Origin: UBA1941 sp046329555
GTDB taxonomy: Bacteria; Bacteroidota; Bacteroidia; Chitinophagales; LD1
Reading direction: 5' to 3'
Length of the DNA: 64,000 nt
Assembly (NCBI GenBank): GCA_046329555.1
Contig: JAXLUK010000004.1
Span: 257,075-321,074, forward strand
In this document: positions 26,963 to 35,708 of the stretch, one piece after another
Numbering within the stretch: position 1 is the first letter of the stretch
Layout: each line of letters opens with the position of its first letter
Position numbers and translations under genes: made by a program
The notes under the pieces: model-generated
Seen by the model: only the letters and a program-made list of their open reading frames with translations
Told to the model about the DNA's origin: nothing
The model's database searches: none

Positions 26963-28044
26963 AAAGGCTGGTATTTTGTGTCACTAATGATTTGACTTAC
27001 GATCAGCGGATGCAGCGCATCAGCCGTAGTATGACCACATTCGGTTATCAGGTGCTGTTGGTGGGAAGAACATTAAATACGTCGCTGCCCCTGCAGGAAG
27101 AACCTTTCCGGCAACACCGGCTCAATTGCTGGTGGCAAAAAGGAAAACTATTTTACTTTGAATACAACATCCGCCTGTTCTTCTTCCTGCTGTGGCAAAC
27201 ATTTGATGGCGTTTGCGCTATTGACCTCGACACCATGCCGGCTGCATTTTTCGCTGCTCGCCTGAAGCAGAAGAAAATAATTTATGATGCACACGAGTAC
27301 TTCCCGGAAGTACCCGAAGTGATTGAAAGACCCGCCGTACAACGGTTCTGGCGCTGGATAGAAAAAACCTTCGTGCCGCGATGCGATGCGGTCTATGCTA
27401 CCACCCGGGGCATTGCCGATATCTTTTCTAAACAATATCAAATCAACTGTGCCGTTGTTCGCAATTTGCCGGTACTGCGCGAACAACCCAATCTGCCGCG
27501 TGAGCCGCGGACCTTGCTCTACCAGGGCACATTGAATGAAGGCCGCGGATTAGAAGCCCTCATCACCGCCATGACCCAATTGGATGCGCAATTGTGGCTT
27601 GCCGGAGAAGGCGATTGCAGCAATGCCTTGCGCCAACTGGCCCAACAATGCGGCGTAACCCACAAAGTACACTTCCTGGGTCGCATCACACCCGGCGCCT
27701 TGCGCGATCTAACCGCCCGCGCCACCATCGGCATGAATTTGCTGGAACACAAAGGCATGAGCTACTACCTTTCCCTGGCCAACAAATTCACCGATTACGC
27801 CCATGCCGGCCTGCCACAAATCTGCATCAGCTTTCCGGAATATCAACGCATCAACCAGCAGTGGGAAATTGCACTGCTGATCCACCAAACCGAGCCCGAT
27901 ACAATTGTTTCGGCCGTCAACCGTTTACTGAATGACGAGGCCCTGTATCATCATCTTCAACAACAAGCGCTAGCCTGTCGCACTGTTTTAAACTGGCAGG
28001 AAGAATCAAAACTACTAAAGCCGCTGTATGACCAACTCTTCTGA
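26947..28044 (+). CDS. Group 1 (GT4-like) glycosyltransferase
   Basis: This is a 365-residue GT-B fold transferase. The N-terminal VTNDLTYDQRMQRI, the acceptor-domain segment KIIYDAHEYFPEVPEV, and the donor-domain segments LYQGTLNEGRGLEALI and GRITPGALRDLTARATIGMN are typical of the Bacteroidota GT4 group that builds surface polysaccharide. The donor sugar cannot be told. It overlaps recQ by 16 nt and the next glycosyltransferase gene by 17 nt, so the pair is certainly co-expressed at the translational level. Confidence 0.87.
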   Translation: MGNRVKRLVFCVTNDLTYDQRMQRISRSMTTFGYQVLLVGRTLNTSLPLQEEPFRQHRLNCWWQKGKLFYFEYNIRLFFFLLWQTFDGVCAIDLDTMPAAFFAARLKQKKIIYDAHEYFPEVPEVIERPAVQRFWRWIEKTFVPRCDAVYATTRGIADIFSKQYQINCAVVRNLPVLREQPNLPREPRTLLYQGTLNEGRGLEALITAMTQLDAQLWLAGEGDCSNALRQLAQQCGVTHKVHFLGRITPGALRDLTARATIGMNLLEHKGMSYYLSLANKFTDYAHAGLPQICISFPEYQRINQQWEIALLIHQTEPDTIVSAVNRLLNDEALYHHLQQQALACRTVLNWQEESKLLKPLYDQLF

Positions 28045-29155
28045 AAAACATCTTCATATCGTTTCGTTCAATGTGCCCTACCCACCCGATTACGGCGGTA
28101 TCATTGATGTGTACTACAAAATAAAAGCCTTGCACGATGCCGGTATCCACGTGCACTTGCATGCCTTCCACTATGGACGGGAAAAATCACCGGAGCTGGA
28201 AAAAATTTGCGCTTCGGTGAATTACTACGAGCGCAAAAAATTCTATAAAGCCATCTATTCTGCGGTGCCTTACATTGTGGGCTCCCGTCAGTCGGGCGAA
28301 TTACTGGAGGCACTGGCTGCCGATAATCACCCCGTAATTTTTGAAGGGCTGCATACCTGCTTTTATTTGTCTCATCCTTCCTTGCAAAATAAACTCAAGG
28401 CGGTGCGCATGCACAATATCGAATGGGATTATTACAAAAGCCTGAAGGAAGCCGAGCGCAATTATCTCATCAAGTACTACTTCAATATCGAATCAAAACG
28501 ATTGAAGAAATTTGAAGAAGAACTCAAGCATGCCGACCGGATCTTTGCCATCAGCAAAAGCGATTACGAATACCTGCGTCAGTTTTACGAGCACATCGAT
28601 TTTGTATCCGCCTTTCATTCCAACGAAAAAGTAACGGCGCAGCCGGGCCGCGGCAATTTTATTTTGTACCACGGCAATTTGAGCGTGGTAGAAAATAACC
28701 AGGCGGCATTATTTTTAGTGAAGAAAATAGCAGCCGGTATGCCGCATCGTTTCGTTTTTGCCGGAAAAAATCCTTCAGCGGCACTGCGGAAAGAAATAGC
28801 GCAACTCGGCAATGTTGAACTAGTTGAAAATCCCGATTTCGAAACCATCACCCACCTCATCGCCGAGGCGCAGGTCAACCTCTTGAGCACCTTCCAGAAT
28901 ACGGGCATCAAATTGAAACTACTCAACTCACTGTACCGCGGAAGATTTTGCCTGGTGAATTCTAAAATGGTGAACAATACTGGACTGGAAACGCTTTGCA
29001 TCGTTGAAGATAATCCAACGGCTACACAGCGCCTGATTACAGATTTGATGAACCGCGATTTTACCGCACACGATATTGCCAAACGCGAAGCCGTACTCTA
29101 TGGCCACTTCAGCAATGAAGTGAATGCCGAAAAAATTATCAAGGCGCTGTTTTAA
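28028..29155 (+). CDS. Glycosyltransferase, second of an overlapping pair
   Basis: This is a 375-residue GT-B-like protein. It opens with HIVSFNVPYPPDYGGIIDVY, typical of sugar transferases; the middle has KAVRMHNIEWDYYKSL and ADRIFAISKSDYEYLR; the C-terminal half has LYHGNLSVVENNQAALFL and LLSTFQNTGIKLKLLNSLYR. It probably acts with the upstream GT in envelope glycan assembly. A palindrome-containing intergenic region follows. Confidence 0.8.
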   Translation: MTNSSEKHLHIVSFNVPYPPDYGGIIDVYYKIKALHDAGIHVHLHAFHYGREKSPELEKICASVNYYERKKFYKAIYSAVPYIVGSRQSGELLEALAADNHPVIFEGLHTCFYLSHPSLQNKLKAVRMHNIEWDYYKSLKEAERNYLIKYYFNIESKRLKKFEEELKHADRIFAISKSDYEYLRQFYEHIDFVSAFHSNEKVTAQPGRGNFILYHGNLSVVENNQAALFLVKKIAAGMPHRFVFAGKNPSAALRKEIAQLGNVELVENPDFETITHLIAEAQVNLLSTFQNTGIKLKLLNSLYRGRFCLVNSKMVNNTGLETLCIVEDNPTATQRLITDLMNRDFTAHDIAKREAVLYGHFSNEVNAEKIIKALF

Positions 29156-29247
29156 GTTCATCACAAGATTTTGGGCGCATCCCCTCGCCCGCTGCATAAA
29201 AATCCATCAAAGGCCGCGGGCTCGGGGTCGCGTGCTGCGCTTCAATC

Positions 29248-29351
29248 TTTTTTGAGCAGCAGCAATTGACTTACGATGTTTCCAGTACACTTTAGCCCAC
29301 AACTCCTACCGTTCCAACATCGTAAGTCTTTACTGATGCTGCTCCAAAAAA
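29248..29351. repeat. Long imperfect inverted repeat in a 320-bp gene-free gap
   Basis: The gap 29156-29476 holds no credible gene. The left arm 29248-29280 (TTTTTTGAGCAGCAGC..., ending GACTTACGATGTT) pairs with the right arm 29316-29351 (AACATCGTAAGTC..., ending GCTGCTCCAAAAAA). The inner 13 bp are perfect and the loop is 35 nt. GC-rich flanks (about 29180-29245 and 29352-29400) look like further repeat sequence. It could be a nonautonomous palindromic element or a structured RNA; a U-run on each side would also let it act as a bidirectional terminator. Confidence 0.65.
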
Positions 29352-29476
29352 GGATATCCGCTCCGCCCGCTTGCGCGAAAGCACTAGTGCGCATCAAAGC
29401 GCTGTTGAACCTTTTCTGCCATCATCCGTTTTGAAAACAGCCCAACATCAATTTCTTTGTACCATATACCAAAGAC

Positions 29477-30556
29477 ATGCAACAACTCATTGGTTTCCTC
29501 ACTCCCGTTATCATTTACGCCATCATCTTTGTATTAAATGCCGTTTTACCCGGACGCTGGGTGGTAGGGTATGCCACCAAAGAAAATTCTACCGAAAAAT
29601 TAAAGTATCGGCTCAACGGACTATTGGTGCTGGCCGTTATGGTTTTTGGCTGGGCTGCGCTCTGCTATCAAGGCATCATCCCATGGGATGGCTTGTACAC
29701 CATTCGCTGGTATGCCTTAGCCGGAGCCATTACCTTCGGCCTGATTTTTTCTTTAGCCTTGGTGCTTCCTGCGCCGCCGGTGAAATCATCCTTCCTGGCT
29801 GATTTCTATCTGGGCCGCATTGAAAATCCGCAACTGTGGGGCGGGCGAATTGATGCCAAGATGTGGCTATACCTTATTGGCGCAGTGCTGTTGCAACTCA
29901 ATATCCTCAGCTTTACGGCGCACCATTATCTGTTGTACGGCGCAGCCGCCAGCAAAGGATTATTTCTCTCAACCGCCCTGCTCACCTACTTCCTTATTGA
30001 TTACCTCACTTTTGAGGAAGTGCATTTGTACACCTACGATTTGTTTGCCGAGCGCGTGGGTTTTAAATTGGGCTGGGGCTGTATTGCCTTCTACCCCTTC
30101 TTCTATTCCATTCAAATCTGGTCAACCGCTGCCCTGCCCGATCCCGGAACGGCAACAGGGCAATTGGTGCTGTATGCCTTGATTTTCTTCTGTGGTTGGG
30201 GATTATCGCGCGGTGCCAATCTTCAAAAATACTTCTTCAAAAAAGATTCAACGCGCCCGTTCCTCGGCATCACGCCTGAAACCATTACAGACGGTAAACG
30301 CACCTTACTGGTCAATGGCTTCTGGGGACTGAGCCGTCACATCAATTACTTAGGAGAAATTCTCATGGCCACGGGTATTATTCTTTGCGTGGGTTACCCG
30401 GCATTACCATGGCCATGGTTATATCCGTTATACTATGTTGTGTTGTTATTTCCGCGCCAAATTGATGACGATAAACGCTGTGCAGCGAAATACGGACCAC
30501 TTTGGCAACAATACCTCGAACGCGTGCCAAAGCGCATCATTCCATACATCTACTAA
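29477..30556 (+). CDS. ERG4/ERG24-type (delta-14 sterol reductase family) membrane protein
   Basis: This is a 359-residue polytopic membrane protein with about nine hydrophobic segments. The C-terminal part matches the sterol C14/C24 reductase family: LLVNGFWGLSRHINYLGEI, then LYPLYYVVLLFPRQIDDDKR, then CAAKYGPLWQQYLERVPKRI ending PYIY. These enzymes reduce sterol double bonds with NADPH; the same tail also occurs in isoprenylcysteine methyltransferase relatives. The substrate in this organism is unknown and may be a hopanoid, a sterol or another polycyclic. A TTTCTTTG box lies 17 nt upstream. It converges with the SDR gene. Confidence 0.75.
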   Translation: MQQLIGFLTPVIIYAIIFVLNAVLPGRWVVGYATKENSTEKLKYRLNGLLVLAVMVFGWAALCYQGIIPWDGLYTIRWYALAGAITFGLIFSLALVLPAPPVKSSFLADFYLGRIENPQLWGGRIDAKMWLYLIGAVLLQLNILSFTAHHYLLYGAAASKGLFLSTALLTYFLIDYLTFEEVHLYTYDLFAERVGFKLGWGCIAFYPFFYSIQIWSTAALPDPGTATGQLVLYALIFFCGWGLSRGANLQKYFFKKDSTRPFLGITPETITDGKRTLLVNGFWGLSRHINYLGEILMATGIILCVGYPALPWPWLYPLYYVVLLFPRQIDDDKRCAAKYGPLWQQYLERVPKRIIPYIY

Positions 30557-30560
30557 AGCA

Positions 30561-31364
30561 TTATAACCGGTACATCTGCCGCGTAGTATCACCCATAATG
30601 GTGATAGCCATTTTCCGCGACATTAGCCGCTGCATGAAAAAGGACGCTATTCTGTTTCCGGTGCCGGTGATATAGGAAGGACGTTTACCCAATTGCTCAA
30701 AACATTCGGCTACAACGGCTTCAGGCGTTTGTACTTTGGGCGCCAGAAAACTGGTTTTCCCGGGCTTGGTTTGCAGAAAATTGGGTGTAGCCGTTGCCCC
30801 TGCACAACAGGCCATCACATCCACTCCGCGGTCTTTCCATTCATACCATAAACTTTCCGCCAACACCCGGTCGAATGCCTTTGAAGCCGCATAGGCACTT
30901 AAAAATCCGCTCCCTTGAAAACCAGCCAAAGACGCCATTAAAACAATGGCCCCTTTTCCGTTACGCAACATTTGGCCACCGAAGGCGTGCATCAATTGCA
31001 TGGGTGTGATCATATTCGCAATAGCCAATTGCTGATGCTGCTGAGGCGTGTTATTTTCAAACGGTCCGATGTAGGACAAAGCCGCATTGTAAACCAGAAC
31101 ATCAATGTTATTTCCCATTAATGCCTGTTGTAAGTTTGTTGCTGCATTAATATCCGCCAAATCGCAACACAAACAATCTACCTGAACAGCGTACAAGGCG
31201 CGCAATTCAGCGGCTAACAGTTCCAGCGGTTCTTTTCTTCTGGCCACCAAAACCACATCCATTCCGGCCCGGGCCAGATAGGTTGCAAATGCCGCCCCTA
31301 ATCCTTCAGAAGCGCCAGCCACCAGGGCTTTTGAGCCGTACTTCTTTTTTAAATCAACTGCCAT
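30561..31364 (-). CDS. Short-chain dehydrogenase/reductase
   Basis: This is a 267-residue classical SDR. The Rossmann motif is GASEGLGAAFA with VLVARRK for the cofactor 2'-phosphate (suggesting NADPH), the NNAA-equivalent is VYNAALSYIG, the catalytic Ser is in LMASLAG, and YAASKAF holds the Tyr-x3-Lys pair. The substrate is unknown. It converges with the ERG24-type gene 4 bp away, so a shared pathway is conceivable but not shown by sequence. Confidence 0.88.
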   Translation of the reverse strand: MAVDLKKKYGSKALVAGASEGLGAAFATYLARAGMDVVLVARRKEPLELLAAELRALYAVQVDCLCCDLADINAATNLQQALMGNNIDVLVYNAALSYIGPFENNTPQQHQQLAIANMITPMQLMHAFGGQMLRNGKGAIVLMASLAGFQGSGFLSAYAASKAFDRVLAESLWYEWKDRGVDVMACCAGATATPNFLQTKPGKTSFLAPKVQTPEAVVAECFEQLGKRPSYITGTGNRIASFFMQRLMSRKMAITIMGDTTRQMYRL

Positions 31365-31369
31365 GGCGT

Positions 31370-31377
31370 TAAATGTA
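31370..31377 (-). promoter_or_regulatory. -7 box TACATTTA upstream of the SDR gene
   Basis: TACATTTA on the minus strand lies 5 nt before the ATG, another near-start box of the TAnnTTTG type. Confidence 0.4.
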
Positions 31378-31394
31378 GTGAATGCTTAAGATTG

Positions 31395-33158
31395 CTAGTA
31401 AATAGAAATCAGCTTACTCCACTTTATCGAGTCATTTGAATGAAGAATATATAGCCCGGGAGAAAAGTTCATGTCAATGTAATTTTCACCTTTCGACAAT
31501 ACGGTAACACCAACGTTTTTCCCTAGCATATCATAAAGATGAATAACCAAACCTTCCTGAAATGGATTATATATTTTAAACGCACCATGACTGGGATTGG
31601 GATATACTGTCAAAGCCGATATAGGCTGAACGCCGTATTTCTCGACATAAAGCACGCACGATGAGTCTATTCCGTTAATCCCTTTTGCTACAACTCTATA
31701 ATTACCCGTTTGATTAGCAACTAAGGACGGCGCCGACGTCGTGGCTAAATGAGTTCCATTTAAAAACCATTCGTAGGAAGAAAATGATGGCCCTGCTGGC
31801 ACGCGTACGTGTAACGTAGAGTCTGTCAGGATGATGGAAATCGAATCGCCAGATTGGAAGGACCGCAATGATAGAATAAAAGTCGTATCGCAATAGTTCG
31901 ACGGTAAGGAGTAGAAAAATACACCGTTACCCTGGAAGACGGAATCCCGAAAGGGATAATCACCGCAGGTAATGTCGTATAAATACGTATCAAAGGTGCC
32001 GTTGGGTATTAACGTCAGACTTGTGATGGAATCTTGACAAGATTGACTATTCTTCGGAGGAATGAGAAAAGTCGCGGCTATGTTTCCCATAAAATATGAA
32101 CCGCCTCCATAGTCTATGAAGCTATTACGGCAGACGACTATACGCGCGTAATTCACCGGATTAGTCAGCAAGATTTCTTCAGTGATTATCGAGTCGATGC
32201 AAATACCGTTGTTATCCCGAACCGTATCTTCAAAAATACCCGGAACGCTATACGTTTTGCCACGAAGTTTTACTGGAAAATCAGTAAAGCATAAATTGAC
32301 AATTTCATGCTTGCGGATGGGTTGGGTTACCGACAGTGTCAACTGTTCGAGGCTGTCACAACCTGCCGTAGAGGTGAAAGTATGTAAAAACGTTCCGAAA
32401 TCACTCAGGGTATCCCCGAAATATACATATACCCCACCCAGGCAAATCACCGCATATTTATTATAATAGTATTGATGCGGATCCACGATATGCAACGTCC
32501 GTATTGAATCACATACAGCCATCGGCGCAAGGAAAGTATCCAGATAATACCCCGGCTGCCTGTATGTTTTGTGATTAAACCGTACGCTGTCGGAGCACAA
32601 AGGCACGACGGCGTCGGCTCCAAATGGCAATCTTACGGTAACGCCGAGCAGCACGATACTATCGCATCCCTGAATAGTAGTAAGGGTATCAAAATAGACG
32701 CCATCGGACGTAATAACGCGATTATTAAAAAACAATAAAGTCCCAGGGCAGATGGTGGTATCAAGGATGGTCAATTTCTTGCTTCCAGTAAATACCCTGA
32801 GGGTAAGGGTGGTATCACAGGAAGTAATCGCGGGTAAAAGGATGGAATAAGTACCCTTCCCATACCATTGCCCCCTGAAATTATAGGGCTGTCCGTTGCA
32901 AGTGTAACCGTTATGGTTAACTAAAACCTGGTTACCGGGTTTCATTATGATTTGAGTCACGATAATACTGTCGCAAAACCCGGTTTGCGTAAATAAGGTA
33001 TCGGAGTAGAATCCGGCTTGGGAAAGTTGCTGGTTGGTGATAGGATTAACATAATACCCCCCGCTGCAAATGGCTTTCGTAATAGTATCCTGGCTATTCA
33101 CGCATCCATAACTGCCATAGGCAATCAAAAAGGTTAATAAGCAGGTGATAGTTCTCAT
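31395..33158 (-). CDS. Secreted repeat protein with T9SS type A sorting domain
   Basis: This is a 587-residue exported protein. After a signal peptide there are about seven repeats of roughly 60 residues, each containing a phrase such as GCDSIVLLGVTV or AVCDSIRTLHI followed by a beta-rich 'question' segment (CPGTLLFFNNR). This layout is common in large Bacteroidota surface proteins. The C-terminal ~75 residues (LTVYPNPSHGAFKIYNPFQE to LISIY) form the T9SS type A sorting signal. It follows a small T9SS gene after 4 nt, so the two form an operon. No enzyme domain is seen; an adhesive or structural role is likely. Confidence 0.75.
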   Translation of the reverse strand: MRTITCLLTFLIAYGSYGCVNSQDTITKAICSGGYYVNPITNQQLSQAGFYSDTLFTQTGFCDSIIVTQIIMKPGNQVLVNHNGYTCNGQPYNFRGQWYGKGTYSILLPAITSCDTTLTLRVFTGSKKLTILDTTICPGTLLFFNNRVITSDGVYFDTLTTIQGCDSIVLLGVTVRLPFGADAVVPLCSDSVRFNHKTYRQPGYYLDTFLAPMAVCDSIRTLHIVDPHQYYYNKYAVICLGGVYVYFGDTLSDFGTFLHTFTSTAGCDSLEQLTLSVTQPIRKHEIVNLCFTDFPVKLRGKTYSVPGIFEDTVRDNNGICIDSIITEEILLTNPVNYARIVVCRNSFIDYGGGSYFMGNIAATFLIPPKNSQSCQDSITSLTLIPNGTFDTYLYDITCGDYPFRDSVFQGNGVFFYSLPSNYCDTTFILSLRSFQSGDSISIILTDSTLHVRVPAGPSFSSYEWFLNGTHLATTSAPSLVANQTGNYRVVAKGINGIDSSCVLYVEKYGVQPISALTVYPNPSHGAFKIYNPFQEGLVIHLYDMLGKNVGVTVLSKGENYIDMNFSPGLYILHSNDSIKWSKLISIY

Positions 33159-33162
33159 TTAA

Positions 33163-33579
33163 TCACTTTTTGATGACCGATTCTGTAGCCGCGGTATTAT
33201 TGGATTTAATAATTATCAGGTAGCGCCCGGCCTCCCGGTTAGCGAGGTTAAAAACGACTTCTGTCCCAGTCACTTTTCGCTGCTCGAGAATACTCCCGTT
33301 CTGATCCGTCATCGTAATTTCTGCATTTTGCATAGGTTCAGAGGATGTGAGTTTAAATAATCCATCTGTCGGATTCGGACTAAGTAGATAAATCTCTACC
33401 TTTTTCTCAGCTTCCTTTTTGGCAGTTCCATTTTCACACGCCACGTATGTGCGCAAGAACCGATCGCCGCAGGTGTTGTGAAAATACGTCAGACCGCAAT
33501 CGTTTAAGTTCAAATCGTTTTCTGCATACAAAGAAACATACCCGGAAACAAATAACAAGAAAAAGTATTTTGTCTTCAT
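33163..33579 (-). CDS. Short T9SS cargo protein
   Basis: This is a 138-residue exported protein: a signal peptide (ending YVSLYA), about 45 mature residues with four cysteines (NDCGLTYFHNTCGD, VACENG), and a T9SS type A sorting domain (LLSPNPTDGLFKLTSSEP to SVIKK). The cargo part is very small, so it may be a cysteine-stabilised peptide. It lies directly ahead of the 587-residue T9SS protein in the same operon, in an AT-rich patch. Confidence 0.7.
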   Translation of the reverse strand: MKTKYFFLLFVSGYVSLYAENDLNLNDCGLTYFHNTCGDRFLRTYVACENGTAKKEAEKKVEIYLLSPNPTDGLFKLTSSEPMQNAEITMTDQNGSILEQRKVTGTEVVFNLANREAGRYLIIIKSNNTAATESVIKK

Positions 33580-33595
33580 TGGTAAAAATTTAAAA

Positions 33596-34006
33596 TCATT
33601 GTCCTAATAAATAAGCTATAAACATTAACAAGAACGGCGAAAAATAAGAGAACATCAAATAAGACACAGCCAATTTTCCGTCATACGATTTATAACGCAG
33701 AAATAGTTTTTCAAATCTATTTCCCCTAAAAATCATTAGATAATTAAGACACAAGGGAAAAGCAAGATATAATAAAAAGAATTTTGCCAAACTATCCAAT
33801 TTCTCACCCGGGAAAAAATTAAAATCAAGATTATAAAACGATTGCCCGATAACATGACTTTCTAATATAGTCATAATTACTATTAAATTTATTGCCATAG
33901 CCATGGACATAAATGTAAGGCCGTAAAGTTTCCAAACTCCACTATTTTTAGGAAGCGATCTTAATCTCAACAAACAATCAACCCAAATCATATAATACAA
34001 ATTCAT
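33596..34006 (-). CDS. Hypothetical membrane protein
   Basis: This 136-residue protein has three clear hydrophobic segments (about residues 28-50, 73-93 and 112-135) and basic loops (RGNRFEKLFLRYKSYDGK). No family is recognised. The AT content is clearly higher than in the core genes around it. It lies directly downstream of a broken reading frame on the same strand and upstream of the T9SS pair. An immunity-type partner for a lost toxin is one idea, but nothing in the sequence proves it. Confidence 0.55.
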   Translation of the reverse strand: MNLYYMIWVDCLLRLRSLPKNSGVWKLYGLTFMSMAMAINLIVIMTILESHVIGQSFYNLDFNFFPGEKLDSLAKFFLLYLAFPLCLNYLMIFRGNRFEKLFLRYKSYDGKLAVSYLMFSYFSPFLLMFIAYLLGQ

Positions 34007-34009
34007 ATC

Positions 34010-34273
34010 CTATTTTTTAGTTGCGATGTCATAAATCAAAGTAGTACCTCCATAGAGTAGCACGGCCGCTCCAACACCCCATCCAACAGGATTTGGAATC
34101 ACACTTAAACTAACCAAAGCAGTTGCGCCAAGACCAGCGACACCCACCGTAGCATCAACAACATCGCGATTGGAAAACACCAAAGACATTCCTCCCGCCT
34201 GATATTGATCTGATACGTTGACTGCCGCTATTGACTTAATTACTACAGAGCCCGCGAAGCCCCCCCATTTTTG
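34010..34273 (-). pseudogene. Broken reading frame, C-terminal remnant of a Gly-rich hydrophobic protein
   Basis: An open frame of 87 sense codons ends at 34010 and follows a TGA at 34274-34276. It lacks a start before the ATG at 34189, which would give only 59 residues. The peptide is Gly/Ala/Val-rich with two hydrophobic stretches (VAGLGATALVSLSVIPNPVG; WGVGAAVLLYGGTTLIYDIA). A run of seven G on its strand (34260-34266) follows an out-of-frame ATG, and adding one G would join the frame to the upstream phase that reads LETVDKNGG. Such tails occur at the ends of RHS-like polymorphic toxins, but the fragment is too short to assign. Confidence 0.4.
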
Positions 34274-34413
34274 TCAACAGTCTCTAATCACAATGAGCAC
34301 TCCTAATATAACCCAAAATCCAATCGGACTCTAATTATAGAACCAGGTAGACTACCCAATTCGAAAAGCTACTTTACGGGATGTTTAATTTGCCAATAAT
34401 AAGCAAACAAAAA

Positions 34414-34443
34414 AAGCGATTAAGACTTTCATCTTAATCGCTT
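34414..34443 (-). terminator. Rho-independent terminator after tRNA-Val
   Basis: AAGCGATTAAGA (34414-34425) and TCTTAATCGCTT (34432-34443) form a 12-bp stem with a 6-nt loop. On the minus strand it is followed by a T-run, so it ends the tRNA transcript. Confidence 0.85.
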
Positions 34444-34450
34444 CATTTCG

Positions 34451-34524
34451 TAGGAGTTGAGGGGTTCGAACCCCCGACCCTCTGCTTGTAAGGCAGATGC
34501 TCTGAACCAGCTGAGCTAAACTCC
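34451..34524 (-). tRNA. tRNA-Val (anticodon TAC)
   Basis: This is a full cloverleaf on the minus strand: acceptor GGAGTTT pairing with AACTCC, D-arm GCTCAGCTGGTTCAGAGC, anticodon stem CTGCC/CAGAG around loop TTACAAG (anticodon TAC, reading GUA), and T-arm GGGGGTTCGAACCCC. The discriminator base is A and CCA is not encoded. A terminator follows at 34414-34443. The AT-rich accessory patch begins just beyond its 3' end. Confidence 0.95.
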
Positions 34525-34577
34525 TGTTCCCGTTTGGGACGGCAAATGTAATCGGTTATTTCAAAATTCCAAAAAAA

Positions 34578-35708
34578 TTAACCGGGCTTCTTCGCGTTTT
34601 TTTGCTTTTTCAAGCGGAACAAATACCGTACGGTGGCACCAGCATAGGGATAATAGTGTTTTGGGTTAACCACCCGCATCCGGGTTGTGTAATTGAACTC
34701 ATTAAATGGAATGGCTACCTGGAAACAGGCGTTGATATCCAGGTTTTTTATCCGCCAATCAGCTACCAGCCCGGGCTCTACATTCAACAAGCCAAAAAAT
34801 CGATCGTACGAAGGCAGCGGAATGGAATCCACCGCAATGTTCTTATTTAAGAGTTGAGAGGATACGTTGCGCAAAACCGAAAGGGCGTTATCATTTCCAA
34901 ACAACAAATTAATTTGAGGTGTAACCATAAAAACTGATGCACCCAAAATGTGATAGAACTGAAAATCGTGCTTCACGTTTAAAAACAAGGCGGTGGCGTT
35001 GCGGTTGTTTTGGAGATAGGCATTCGCAATCAACTGCTTCAACGGCCGGTTCGGAATTCTAACTTGCCGCACCGAGCTCCAGCTTTCCTGCACACCAAAA
35101 CCTACTGAAACATAAGACCAGAAATCAAAGGCGTTGTAAAGGGTAAAACTGTTATCTAAGATCGACCGGTAAAATTTTGGCGAATACAAATTGAAATAAT
35201 GCGAATACGCTGCGTTAATGGTCCACTTCCTGAAAAATATTTTATAGAAACCGATGGCAGGCGACACCGAAGGTACCGGTGCGGCCTGACTAATTGATTT
35301 ATCAGTATAAAACCCTAAGCCCAGGGTGGCATACAAACCAATTCGGTGGTAAAAAAGCACCGATGGCGCAAAAGTTACTCCCGTGATACCCGTGGCTCTG
35401 CCGCTCGACAACACCCTGCTGGTAAAATCCAATCCTATCTCGAAATGGGTGGATCGATCCATGGCCGCCACTGTGGTATCGATTTTACGGTATCGCTTCT
35501 TGAACCACAGCGCACTTCGGATTTCTTTAACCTCGCGATCGAAGGAATCGCGGTACTCTTGCAGTAAATCCAGATCTTGCTGAGATAAACCGCTTAAAAA
35601 GCTACCCCTTGTTTTTAGTGAATCAGCAGGTGTTCCGGCCTCTGCTGCGGTGGTTGAAAGCAACCATCCCGCCAAAAAAATGAGGAAAATGTAGAAGCGC
35701 CTGAACAT
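34578..35708 (-). CDS. Predicted outer-membrane protein
   Basis: This is a 376-residue exported protein with no recognised family. A signal peptide (ending TTAAEAG) is followed by a helical stretch (SQQDLDLLQEYRDSFDREVK) and then about 280 residues of alternating aromatic/hydrophobic strands ending in a basic tail, compatible with an outer-membrane barrel. I chose the ATG at 35708 because it overlaps the upstream stop (TAATG). It is co-transcribed with the next gene upstream, which is also envelope-like. Confidence 0.6.
   Translation of the reverse strand: MFRRFYIFLIFLAGWLLSTTAAEAGTPADSLKTRGSFLSGLSQQDLDLLQEYRDSFDREVKEIRSALWFKKRYRKIDTTVAAMDRSTHFEIGLDFTSRVLSSGRATGITGVTFAPSVLFYHRIGLYATLGLGFYTDKSISQAAPVPSVSPAIGFYKIFFRKWTINAAYSHYFNLYSPKFYRSILDNSFTLYNAFDFWSYVSVGFGVQESWSSVRQVRIPNRPLKQLIANAYLQNNRNATALFLNVKHDFQFYHILGASVFMVTPQINLLFGNDNALSVLRNVSSQLLNKNIAVDSIPLPSYDRFFGLLNVEPGLVADWRIKNLDINACFQVAIPFNEFNYTTRMRVVNPKHYYPYAGATVRYLFRLKKQKNAKKPG

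Noticed and set aside
31365..31395. attachment-site duplicate of the tRNA-Val 3' end
   Set aside because: No match to the T-arm or acceptor sequence of the tRNA was found here.
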